DNA of 64,000 nt, taken from assembly GCA_023212725.1 (NCBI GenBank), contig JALBYF010000069.1:30635-94634 (forward strand). Direction: 5' to 3'. The position numbers and the translations under genes are program-made. This document shows positions 17,488 through 27,660 of this stretch, piece after piece. This DNA comes from Tranzscheliella williamsii (taxonomy: Eukaryota; Basidiomycota; Ustilaginomycetes; Ustilaginales; Ustilaginaceae). The stretch's first letter is position 1, and each line of letters opens with the position of its first letter. Below the pieces are notes generated by a model that was not told where the DNA came from, did no database searches, and was given only the letters and a program-made list of their open reading frames with translations.

Positions 17488-19542
17488 CGCTGACAGATCT
17501 GTCAATCCACAAACAAGCGCGATAAAGGATTTGAAAGGCGGAAGCTAGCTGTCGTCAGAGTGCACTTCGCCAACGCTCGCTTCGGCAACGGGAAGTTTTT
17601 GGACAAATGCCGACCGGGCCTGACCGCCAAGTATTGGGCGCCGACGGATGAGCGGTGACTGCTCTGTTGTGAGACCATGCTGTCTCTGTCGGCTGCATGC
17701 TCGTCTGCATGCCGATACGCTGGGTGCGAAGTGGACAGTCACCTGGCTACGCTACATGTGTTGAAAGTGAGTCGCCAAGGCAGCCAACGGCGATGACGAA
17801 GCACTTACGCGCTGAGTGACACTTTACCCACACATCGCGTGGACGCGCCTTGCCTTTTCGGCCGATGGACTGATCATTCGCGCGAGTGGTGCTGTGGCAA
17901 ACTTTCCCAGTAGAGTGACTCACATAGACGATATCTGATCCCCCGTATCACCACCATCACAAATCACAGATACAGCATTGAGGAAGCTTTAACAGTCACC
18001 GTGCATGCACGTTGATGCGTGCGATAGCCGCTAGCCTGCGAGCGTGAGGCCAAGCCAGAAACTCACTCTAGGCGGCGGCTGAGCCGTGACGCGCAATGAT
18101 ACGATCGCAAAGGCCGAACGCGAGGCCAAGCGAATTCAGCAAGTACAGCAAGTTCAGAAATAGGCTTCTAGATTGAAATTTAGAAGCGGCTCAGCGCTTC
18201 GCCTCGTCCCACTAGCGGCTCTTCTTCAGGGGTGGAAACGCTGCTGCATACCCGCCAGCTGAGAGTAACAGTTCAAAGCAGGGCTGCTGCGGTTGCGGCT
18301 GCGGCTGCGGCTGGCAGTGGCTGCGTTCGTACAGACCAGCCGTTTCGCACGTAAGACTGTGTCTCGCGCTTTCGCCGCTTCATTTGTTTCGTGGGCGGAT
18401 GAGCTTGGAAGGACAGCGTAGAACCCTAGCACGCTTGGCTGGAGAACAAAGGACAAGCAAGGAGTGAGGAAGGATTGCTCAGCAAGTTCGAGTCTGTTCA
18501 ATGTAACCTGCTTCTGCACGTTCGGACTCTGCTAATCGCGTCGTGGGCCGATTCTCCTGGAAACAGGGAGATAGGCGCAGCTCTGACAACCAACCTCGAT
18601 GGCAGCCATCAGCACCGCCCCTGCGGTGGACTTGGCCCTTGGCCGTCAGGGCACCTAACATGGGCGACTCCTTACATTCCCCAACGCAGGACGGTTAGCA
18701 GCCCAGACGGCAACAGGTTTTGTGGCCGAGCCGAACCGTAGTGCGCTCGCATATACAGTCAAACGGGTTTAGTTTTCGCGAACTTGCAGCTACATACAAA
18801 CGGTTGCTTGAACGCATAGAGAAAGAAAGCGGGTGAGTCCAAGGGGGCTCGCGATGGAGAGAATTGCGATTTGTTTTTTTCTTAGTCGCCAGTTTCGGTG
18901 GCAGTTACGATCGCCACTTTCTGCAACTACAGCGCAGATCAAGATCTGTAACGAGACATGTATGTGCGCGTCCAAGTGGATCAGAATTAAGCGCGGAATT
19001 CTGCAGTGTGGCTGCCGCCAGCACGCTGGTCCTTTCCGAGCGCGAAATCGAAAAGCTCAACCCATTCTCCTCTCTTGTAGTTGTCGCGTTGAACTGTGAA
19101 CTGTGACTAGCGCCCTTGCGAGTGATGAATTTCTTGGTCGCGACGAGTTGACTGTCAGCTTGGCTTGGCAGATCCACGCAAACACGACGCACGTCCTTCA
19201 CACCTAACAGCCGAGGTCAACATAGCGTGTGGTAAATCTCAGCCACTTGTCTGGTTTCGCCTGCTATGCCTGTTTTGCTTGTTTGGCCTGTTTTGTGTCT
19301 GCTTTGCCGCTTCGTTTGCGTCGACTTGGTCGGACGAGCCTTTGCTGGAACTTAGCAACTGGGCGGCCCCCGCTTTTGCCTTCCTCCCCTCCGCTCCTCT
19401 GCCAGTCGTAGACGCACGGGTCTTTGTCTCAGATCATCTCTCCCTGTCTGCTCATTGTCGTAGACCATCTCGCCACCGGCTTACGTCCACCATCCCCGCC
19501 CGATCGCTTCTCCGCTCGTTGCTCTTCTTCGCCATAGACGCA

Positions 19543-19563
19543 ATGGCGGCCAGAGCGCACTAG
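19543..19563 (+). promoter_or_regulatory. Upstream ORF of 6 codons in the RasGEF leader
   Basis: An ATG at 19543 opens a six-codon frame ending in TAG at 19561-19563, 120 bases before the main start. A second upstream ATG at 19673 reads six codons to TAA at 19691-19693 and overlaps the main ATG (19684) in another frame. They would reduce or regulate RasGEF translation if the transcript starts upstream of them. Confidence 0.4.
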
Positions 19564-19584
19564 ACGCTTTCCTCGACAGACCCG

Positions 19585-19638
19585 TTCCTGTGCGCTCCTG
19601 TGCGCTCCTGTGCGCTCCTGTGCGCTCCTGTGCACTCC
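19585..19638 (+). repeat. 10-bp minisatellite (tgcgctcctg)
   Basis: Four perfect copies of tgcgctcctg run from 19591 to 19630, followed by a variant copy tgcactcctc and preceded by a partial copy. It sits just upstream of the RasGEF start codon, probably in the transcribed leader. Confidence 0.9.
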
Positions 19639-19683
19639 TCTGCTATCTCCTCAGCAACGCCAGTGCACCTCCATGTCCCCGTC

Positions 19684-22600
19684 ATGGCAGTAACCGCTTC
19701 TCGTTTCGTCGAGCCTGCCAATGCCAACCATCCTTCGTACCCATCACAGCCAGCCCATCGCCAACAGATCCCTTTACCGTTCGGTTCTCCGGGTGCTAGC
19801 GGCCTTCGACGTCCTCTCTTCACCGCTCCCTCCGGCGAGACGCGAACCGATGCAGCCATGAATCCCGCAGCTGCACCTTTGCCGGTATCCTACATGCCCA
19901 GCCACATAGAGCCTCTTGATGACGACCATGAAGCTTTTTATGCGCAGGCCGAGGAGCATGTTGTCGCCTTGCACGATTTCAACTCCAACAATGCCACCTG
20001 CCTCTCTTTCCAAGCAGGCCAAGTGATCAAGGTCTATAATCGTGATCCTTCCGGCTGGTGGGACGGAGAGTTGGATGATCAGCGTGGCTGGTTTCCTAGC
20101 AACTATGTCGACCAGGAGGCAGTCTACGTTGCTGACCCAGCTGATCCAACTGCTCACCACTTTGGCTATGCCGAGCCAGGCTATGCCACTCACTCAGAGT
20201 CAGATCACGGCGAAGGCATCCACGTCGCGCAATCACGCGAGAGATACTATTCCGCCCACACATCGCGCTCCCCTACTCCCACCACAACGCCTTTTGTCGA
20301 CCGGGGCGACGCAGGCGTCCTCGACCCCATCCTCCATGCCATCTCCTTGCTCCGCAACGCAGCTCGAGCCAACCGAGTGGCGCATTTTCAGCCTTCGACC
20401 GCCTGCGTTATATCCTCGGTCCGGTCGGTTCTCTCCGCCACAGATTGCCTTACCCGCGAGTCTATCGTCCTCCGCTCAAATCCGCATCTCGCACGCGAAC
20501 GCAAGGCTATCCTCTCCGAACTCAGCAAACTCGTCTCTCAAGCCAGAAAGGCGTCAGCACCCATGGTGGACGAGACGCTGCGACCCGTCGAGATGGACGC
20601 TATGCTCAATCTGGCCAACCAGGTTCTGCAAAACGTGCGCACATTCATCAGCGTAGCAGCCGAGTGCGGTGTATCCGTTCCAGATCGGAGGTCTTCAGTT
20701 TATGACGATCTGTATGCCGATCGAGCCAAGCTACCCCCGACCGACCGCTTCCAGTCAAGCTTGGATCGACGCGAATTGGACAAGACGCCCACACCCGACT
20801 CGCCACACGCCTCGCAAGCAGCTCGTAGCTTACCCCCGCCCAATGCTTTCTCACCCCGTACAAGCAAAAGCTTTGGAGACGTAAAGCGCGCTTATTCGCA
20901 GCGTCGCCATCCCTCAGACGGTTCCATTGAGTCAGATGGTGGCGTTCCGGCATCAGTTACGCAGGCCCGTTCGCAAACTCACAGCAAGCTCATTGCAGGC
21001 ATCCATGATGCCAGTACGCTGATCTCACGGTCGCGCTCTGACTCGAGCTCTGATTCTCCCGAATCCGCTTCGGGACATGAAACCAGCTCTCAGCATGGCT
21101 CAGCTGAATCGGCAGATGACGAAGTACCGCCTAGCCCCGTCCAACGTTCTCCGCAGCAGGTGATGCAACGTCTCAGTCTCACAAACGATCAGCTGCTTTC
21201 TGTCATCGCTGCCTTTATCGGCCACGTCCATACCCATACCTCGGAAAGCCACGCATCCAGTTACGCGCGTCTGATCGATATGACCCGAGAAGCCGTCGTG
21301 GGTGTCCGTAATCTACTTTTGGTCGTGGAAGCCGTCAACAATAACGCCGCTTTGCAACAGCAGAAACCAAGGGAAACGTCCATTCTCTGGGAAACGCGCG
21401 AAAACCTGTACGAGGCGACAACGCAGCTTGTTACAGCAGCCAGGATCGTCACTTCGGCACCTTCGGTTGTCATCGGAGCTGGCTCAGCTGCAGAGGCCGA
21501 GGATAAGTCCCGGCTCTTGCAAGCTGCTACCAGTGTTTTGCGAACCGGTGGCGAATGTGTCGGAGCGGTCCGTCTCTGCATTGATCGGCTATCTCCTGGC
21601 TTCGTTGTCGAGCTTCCCGAACCCACACGCACCTATCGTTCTAGGGCCATCCCGCGTGCAGGCTCCGCACAAGTGGATCCGCAGCAAGAGCAAGTCGACC
21701 AAGACGCTGAAGATGCTGGCCAAGACGCCTATCGACGCGTCCCTCGAAGGAAGCATACGCTCTCCTTCCTTGGGCGCAAGGCTACCAGCCTCTCGTGCCT
21801 GAAGCAAAAGTATGAGCGAGATGAGCAGCTCAGCAGCTTTGAGGATATTGACGAAATTGATTTGACCGCCGATGACCCCGACACGGCTACGCCTAGCGGC
21901 ATCCGAGGCGACGTCGAACTGCCCTCGACCGACAAGGATGGTCGCCCCATTGTCCAGCATCATCATAACGACCAGGCCTCTGATCAGAGTCTGGATGCTG
22001 TTCAACAACTTCGAGCTGCATCCCCGCCACAGTCTGCAGGCGCCTTGATCGACAAGAATGCGTCCATCAGCGACATCAGCGGCGGAGGCTCGTCGAGCGA
22101 GCAACTTTCCCGAGATGCTTTCCGCACCTCCCGATCGACCATACAGTCGATTCGAACCGAGTGCACCGGCGAAACATCAGCTCGTTCTTCGCTGGAACAG
22201 AACACTGGACTTCACAACGCCCAAATTGAGCCTCACGATGCGCACACCACAGCGCAAACTGCAGCGAAACAGTTGGCCGGAGGGCTCACGGACCGACAAT
22301 CTGTTTATCGCGAGGCGCGTGGTCCAACCGTATCCATCGAGTCGCGCTACATGGCACCAGAGTATGGGCCTTCAGACGTGGTATGCAACTCGGAAGGGCA
22401 AGTCACAGGGGCCTCGCTGCAGGCTCTGGTAGAAAAGATGACTCCGCATGACACAATGATCGAACCAACGCTCTCTAATGCATTCTTCCTTTGCTTCAGG
22501 ATGTTCAGTTCGCCAAGGGAGCTACTCCAAGCCGTCATCCGACGATTTGAAATGTCTCCGCCCGCCGACCTGACAATGAGCGAGGCCGATGTAGCACGCT

Positions 22601-23961
22601 GGCACGAGAAAAAGTTGACACCGGTACGCCTGAGGGTATTCAACCTGCTGAAAAGCTGGCTTGAGAATCACTGGAATCCTGCAACCGACCAGGTCATCTT
22701 ACCGCAACTTGTCGCTTTTGTCGAACGATCTGCGACCGGCGCGATTTCAGGGCCCGCCAAGCGACTAGGCGATCTTGCGCGCAGACGGCGTGACAACGGG
22801 ACGCAAAAGACCACCGTCTTGGTGGGCAACCAGCGCGGACCGGGAAGTTTGCAGAGGGTGATCTCGTCCGAGGGCATCAAAAACGGCTTTGGTCTGACAA
22901 TGACCGACGCTTCGCAGATGTACGCGCCTTCTGCCTTTTCAAAAGGCGGCGCCTTACCGCCAGCTTCGATTGTTTCTAAGGCGTTGCTCTCGAACTTGAG
23001 AAACGAAAACTTTGCCAAGGTCAACATTCTGGACTTTGATCCTTTGGAACTGGCTCGACAGCTGACGATTCTGGACAGCAAACTCTACTGCGCGATTCAG
23101 CCGGAAGAGTTGCTGGGCTCCAAGTTTAGCAAAGAGACAAAGGAGGCGGGCGCCAGCGACGACACGCACGTCAAGAGTATGTCTTCCATGTCGACGCGCA
23201 TCACCGGCTGGATCAGCGAATGTATCCTGGGCGAGGCGGATGCGCGTAAACGGACGCAGTTGCTCAAGTTTTTCATTAAATTGGGCGATCGATGCGAGCA
23301 GCTGAACAACTTTCACACTCTGATGGCGATTCAGTGCGCTCTTAACTCTTCCACCATCGCACGCTTGAAAAAGACGTGGGATGGGCTGCCGCAAAAATAC
23401 AAGGGCATGATGGACCATCAACGGCGAGCAGTCGAACACACGCGCAACTACGCTGGCTACCGTGCACGGCTTCGAAACACGGCTCCCCCCGCGATACCGT
23501 TCCTAGGTCTTTTCCTAACCGACCTCACGTTCTGCCACGAAGGCAACGCGCCGACAAGACCTTGTCCTTCGAACCCGGAAAAAAAGTTGCTCAACTTTGA
23601 CAAATACGTCAAGATCAGCCGGATCGTCGGAGAGGTGCAGCGCTTTCAGGTGCCTTACAATATGGTGGAAGTGCCGGAGATGCAAAAGTTCCTTCGAGAG
23701 GCATTGAACGACGTGCAGGGCGGCAATGGAGGACCGGGTGCGGATGATCTTTATCGCCGAAGCCTGTTGCTCGAACCGCGCGCGGCCATGAAAGGGGCTG
23801 CGAACAGTATGACTGGCGCCAACACAGGAGCCGTAGCAATGGCGAACGGAGGTGTGCCGAGCGGTAGCGTCGCCATGCGCACTAGCAGCAGCGGTGCCAA
23901 CGGCGATCACAGCAAGTTAGGCGGATTGGACATCTTTAACTGGCGCACGGACAAGGCCTGA
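19684..23961 (+). CDS. Cdc25-like Ras guanine nucleotide exchange factor with SH3 domain
   Basis: The ATG at 19684 gives 1425 residues; upstream in-frame codons are not ATG. An SH3 domain lies at about residues 90-146 (A-L-H-D-F, G-W-W-D-G-E, G-W-F-P-S-N-Y-V). A long Ser-rich region follows. The RasGEF N-terminal module is at about 886-1019 (F-F-L-C-F-R-M-F) and the catalytic CDC25 domain at about 1118-1345 (D-P-L-E-L-A-R-Q-L-T, F-L-G-L-F-L-T-D-L-T-F). Known role: loading Ras with GTP at membranes, upstream of cAMP and MAPK signalling. In U. maydis a Cdc25-like factor, Sql2, acts on Ras; whether this is that orthologue cannot be decided here, so no symbol is given. It lies near the MAPKK gene. 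Confidence 0.94.
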   Translation: MAVTASRFVEPANANHPSYPSQPAHRQQIPLPFGSPGASGLRRPLFTAPSGETRTDAAMNPAAAPLPVSYMPSHIEPLDDDHEAFYAQAEEHVVALHDFNSNNATCLSFQAGQVIKVYNRDPSGWWDGELDDQRGWFPSNYVDQEAVYVADPADPTAHHFGYAEPGYATHSESDHGEGIHVAQSRERYYSAHTSRSPTPTTTPFVDRGDAGVLDPILHAISLLRNAARANRVAHFQPSTACVISSVRSVLSATDCLTRESIVLRSNPHLARERKAILSELSKLVSQARKASAPMVDETLRPVEMDAMLNLANQVLQNVRTFISVAAECGVSVPDRRSSVYDDLYADRAKLPPTDRFQSSLDRRELDKTPTPDSPHASQAARSLPPPNAFSPRTSKSFGDVKRAYSQRRHPSDGSIESDGGVPASVTQARSQTHSKLIAGIHDASTLISRSRSDSSSDSPESASGHETSSQHGSAESADDEVPPSPVQRSPQQVMQRLSLTNDQLLSVIAAFIGHVHTHTSESHASSYARLIDMTREAVVGVRNLLLVVEAVNNNAALQQQKPRETSILWETRENLYEATTQLVTAARIVTSAPSVVIGAGSAAEAEDKSRLLQAATSVLRTGGECVGAVRLCIDRLSPGFVVELPEPTRTYRSRAIPRAGSAQVDPQQEQVDQDAEDAGQDAYRRVPRRKHTLSFLGRKATSLSCLKQKYERDEQLSSFEDIDEIDLTADDPDTATPSGIRGDVELPSTDKDGRPIVQHHHNDQASDQSLDAVQQLRAASPPQSAGALIDKNASISDISGGGSSSEQLSRDAFRTSRSTIQSIRTECTGETSARSSLEQNTGLHNAQIEPHDAHTTAQTAAKQLAGGLTDRQSVYREARGPTVSIESRYMAPEYGPSDVVCNSEGQVTGASLQALVEKMTPHDTMIEPTLSNAFFLCFRMFSSPRELLQAVIRRFEMSPPADLTMSEADVARWHEKKLTPVRLRVFNLLKSWLENHWNPATDQVILPQLVAFVERSATGAISGPAKRLGDLARRRRDNGTQKTTVLVGNQRGPGSLQRVISSEGIKNGFGLTMTDASQMYAPSAFSKGGALPPASIVSKALLSNLRNENFAKVNILDFDPLELARQLTILDSKLYCAIQPEELLGSKFSKETKEAGASDDTHVKSMSSMSTRITGWISECILGEADARKRTQLLKFFIKLGDRCEQLNNFHTLMAIQCALNSSTIARLKKTWDGLPQKYKGMMDHQRRAVEHTRNYAGYRARLRNTAPPAIPFLGLFLTDLTFCHEGNAPTRPCPSNPEKKLLNFDKYVKISRIVGEVQRFQVPYNMVEVPEMQKFLREALNDVQGGNGGPGADDLYRRSLLLEPRAAMKGAANSMTGANTGAVAMANGGVPSGSVAMRTSSSGANGDHSKLGGLDIFNWRTDKA

Positions 23962-24920
23962 CGGGGCATACGTTTCTTGACGGAGCATACCTTCCTTTCC
24001 CTCGCCGAGTCAGCCTTCTTGCCCCGAGGCAGGACTAATTTCGGCGAATTGTATTGATATTTGTCCTCGCGCAGCCATGTATAGGTGACAAGCTCAGCTG
24101 GTTTGTTCAGGCCAGGGCCGGGACAGAATGTGACTGGCGGCGGTCTTCATCGGCCGCTATAGGCCGCAGAGGGATGCGGTGCCGTTAGGCCATAGGTGCG
24201 GAGACGGAAAGATCCGCGCGCACGAACGGCACGTAAAACCTAAACCCCATTGCATCCCTCTGTCGCTTCTTAGGACGCCTTGCCCCGGCGCACTTGAACT
24301 GCAGCAAACCGGTCGCCGCCGCCTCCCCGTACGAGGTAGCCATGCCATCACCAAGCCCGCGCCTAGCGTTCGTTGTCTTGGCGGTCAGCGCCGCCTTGAT
24401 GGTGAGGGGACATGTTAGGCCGCGCCCACATCGCCTGGATTGGAAATCAAGCTGTTTGTATTCCAATCGAGCTATTTGCAGATCGAGGGTCTTCGATCAG
24501 CCGATTCGATAGGATCGCATGATCGTATATACATCCACGGAAGTGGAGCGGTTACGTTGTAGCGTTGAGTGCGTTTGTATATTCAATCCTGCTTATTGAA
24601 AAAGCAAGCGCCGATGGCCGGTTGGAATAGACGGAGCAACGAGGAAAGCGGATCGAGGAAAAGCAGAAATCAAAGCACGCCTCGTCCGTATTAATCCACT
24701 CTAAAGACCGAATAGAAATAATCCGCCCTGCGATGGAATTCGCGTTACCGCACTCAGACCCGGCCGTGCGTCATTATCAATACAGTATAGATGGCACTCG
24801 AAGAAGCCGGCCAAGCCTTCGTTTTATCCTCATCCTCCTCTTCCCTCTTCCTGTCACCTCTTGCTTGCCACCTCTTCCTTACGCCGTTGCCGTATACAAC
24901 AGCATTTGACACGAAACAAT
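23962..24920 (+). promoter_or_regulatory. Intergenic, upstream of KGD2
   Basis: About 960 bp with no coding signal. An 11-bp inverted pair (cagagggatgc at 24167-24177, its complement at 24252-24262) could form a loose stem. Upstream of the KGD2 ATG is a CT-rich leader containing a non-frame ATG at 24791. Confidence 0.5.
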
Positions 24921-26640
24921 ATGTTCCCTCGAACGGCTGCCCAGACCGGCGTGCGAGCTGCCCGGTCGATTGCCCTGCGCAATGGATCCGCTCGCATGGT
25001 TACACCCGCGGTCGCTCGGCGCGCTCTCACCACCGCCTCTGCCGCAACCGCCCAGAAGGCGTTTACCGTCGCTGCTTCCCGACACGCTCTGCTATCTCAG
25101 AGGTATGCTTCCCTTCCCCGGCCCGGCTCCCCTCTGCAGCCACGTATGCGGTATCGACCATCCATGCGCTCCTTCAGCCCGTACTGACCTCGCCGTGTTC
25201 TTTCCACAGGCCTTTTTCTACCTCGCTCCGCCAAAATGAGATCGTCAAGGTGCCTCAAATGGCCGAGTCCATCACCGAAGGCACCCTCAAGCAATGGAGC
25301 AAAAAGGTCGGAGACTTTGTCAAAGCCGATGAGGAGGTCGCCACCATCGAGACCGACAAGGTACGTGTCTCTTGCTCAGTCGCTATAGGCGTCTCCCTTG
25401 TCCGGTCCTGAGCGCAAGCTCACTCTGTTCTCCTTTGCTTGTCTCTGTTACGTCATTGCACGTCACGTCTCCTTCGATTTGCACTTCTTTGCGTGTTTAG
25501 ATCGATGTCTCTGTCAATGCGCCCCAATCCGGTACCATCGTGGAGATTTTTGCCAACGAAGAAGACACTGTCGAGGTCGGAAAGGACCTTTTCAAGCTGG
25601 AGCCCGGCGAGGCTCCCTCTGGCGGTGCCAGCTCGGAGTCCGGAGAGAAAAAGTCGGAAGAGCCAAAGAAGGACGATGACAACAAGGTAGAAGCCAAGAG
25701 GGACGAGCAGAAGCACGAGGAGGGCAAGGACACAAAGCAAGGGTCGAAGCAAGAGTCGAAACCCTCTGAAAAGCAGAGTGAGGAGAAGAAGCCGGCTTCG
25801 TCTGCCGACCCGTCGTCTCGTCCTGGCGCCTCCTCATCGCAGCCCGCCTCAAAGTCGTCATCGTCCCCGTCTTCCTCTGCGTCGTCCTCCTCGTCGTCCA
25901 AGTCGTCGAACCCGCCAAAACCCGCTGCGGGCAGCCGAGAAGAGAGTCGAGTCAAGATGTCGCGAATGCGTCTGAGGATTGCCGAACGGTTGAAGCAGTC
26001 GCAGAACACAGCTGCCTCTTTGACCACGTTCAACGAGATCGACATGTCCAACCTGATGGCCTTCCGAGCGCGACACAAGGATCGGATTCTCAAGGAGAAG
26101 GGCGTCAAGCTCGGCTTCATGTCGGCGTTTGCTAAGGCCTCTGCCATGGCGCTCAAGGATGTTCCGGCTGCCAACGCCAGTATCGAGGGCGCCGGGCTGG
26201 GCGACACCATTGTCTACCGAGACTATGTCGATCTCTCCGTCGCTGTTTCTACAGACAAGGGGCTGGTCACTCCGGTGGTCAGGAACCTGGAAAGCATGTC
26301 GCTGATCGAGATCGAGCAGGCGATTGCTGATCTGGGTAAAAAGGCACGCGACAACAAGCTGACGCTGGAAGACATGACCGGCGGCACCTTCACCATCAGC
26401 AACGGTGGCGTCTTTGGCTCGCTCTTCGGCACGCCCATCCTGAACCTGCCCGGCTCGGCCATCCTCGGCATGCACGCCGTCAAAGAGAAGCCCTGGGTCG
26501 TCAACGGCAAGGTGGAGATCCGACCGATCATGGTGGTGGCGCTCACCTACGACCATCGGCTGCTCGACGGCCGCGATGCCGTCACGTTCCTGGTTAAGCT
26601 GAAGCAGTACCTCGAGGATATGCCAACCATGCTTCTTTGA
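24921..26640 (+). CDS. KGD2: Dihydrolipoyllysine succinyltransferase, E2 of the 2-oxoglutarate dehydrogenase complex
   Basis: Three exons, 24921-25102, 25210-25360 and 25501-26640, encode 490 residues. Both introns (107 and 140 bp) have GT-AG ends and the joined frame is continuous. The first 60 or so residues are an Arg/Ala/Ser-rich mitochondrial targeting sequence. The lipoyl domain contains E-T-D-K with the lipoyl Lys at residue 111, the last codon of exon 2. A Ser/Pro/Lys/Glu linker follows, then the catalytic domain ending in [11 protein letters not shown] with its active-site His near 462. No peripheral-subunit-binding domain is seen, which is usual for fungal Kgd2. It forms the matrix core that passes succinyl groups from lipoate to CoA in the TCA cycle. 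Confidence 0.95.
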
Positions 26641-27660
26641 GCCAGATCTCTGCCCCTCCCCCCCGCGTCCACTACATCCAACCCTCGTATCCATAGCACA
26701 CAGACCGGCTTCATGAATCGATTCGCAGCGATCTCGCGTACGGCGTACCGAGTGCCTCTGGATTTCATCTTTCGTTCGTGGTGAGGGTGGATTGCAGCAG
26801 CCAAAGGGATCGCGATGGACCCACCGCTCGCCGTGGTAGCGCCTTCCGTTTGCAGGCTAACCACAAATGCAGCCAACGTACGGTCAACTTGCACTTGAGA
26901 AAGCATGCCGCCTTCAGTATACGGTATGCTGAAGCAGGTGCAGCGCAAGCGGGCCACGTGCGGCGCCGCGCACAGAGCATTAGAGCCACACCAACATCTC
27001 GACCATAACATCAATCCATGGGCTGCCACACATACCACTGGCAGAGCGGTACGAGCGGTCTGGGAGAGGGAAAGGAGCCAGATCGAACACCAAGAAGGGG
27101 GCAAAGGTGAGAGCCAAAGGGCCCTCTTGCCTGGAATCAATGCAAAATTCGCTAACTGTCATCGGCTAGTCTTCTCTTTGTCCACCAGTTTCGCCACCGT
27201 CCGTGCTAGTGCAGCAGCCCCTCGTCGCTCGTTCGCCGTTGAGCACTCCACCAACATCGTCTCTCGTCCGCCGACCATCCTTGCTGGGTTTTCAAAGACC
27301 GACGACGACGGTCTCACACGATCGACCGATCCATGCAAAACCAAGCCATCCGAGACATTCACCGTCAATTCCCATTTGCCACCGACAAACTGCGCCGCAT
27401 CGAACTGTTTTCTTCTCTCCTTCTCACTGCCCTTCCGGTGCGGCATTGCTGACGCCGCTCCATTCGCCGTACAGCACACGTTGCTCTACGGCTAGAACGC
27501 GGTACCAACGCTTCACTCGCGGTTTTATCAGGCCTCTACATCCTCAGCACCGCCAAGGTGGCGTCGTTGAAGGATGTCTTAAGGAAGCTAACATCGGCTG
27601 TCCAGAGCTCACGCTACTGCAAGTCCGAGACCTTCGTCCTTGCCTCGCTTTGGGTGGACC
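26641..27660 (+). promoter_or_regulatory. Intergenic and leader of the 1520-residue protein, with a likely 5' UTR intron
   Basis: Roughly 1 kb. A well-formed intron is visible at 27107-27169: donor GTGAGA, branch-like GCTAAC, acceptor CGGCTAG, 63 nt. It is followed by CT-rich sequence (27170-27500) running up to the ATG at 27661. No upstream coding exon can be supported, so the intron is probably in the 5' UTR. Confidence 0.5.

Larger units (their letters stand above)
17488..19683. promoter_or_regulatory. Divergent intergenic region between MFS and RasGEF genes
   Basis: This 2.2 kb stretch serves two divergent genes. A short TGCGGC-type repeat lies at 18288-18312. The last 500 bp before the RasGEF start are CT-rich. 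Near the end lie a 10-bp minisatellite and two short upstream ORFs, described separately. No independent gene is seen. Confidence 0.5.

Noticed and set aside
19600..19683. RasGEF start inside the minisatellite
   Set aside because: The codon at 19600 is GTG; the first in-frame ATG is at 19684.
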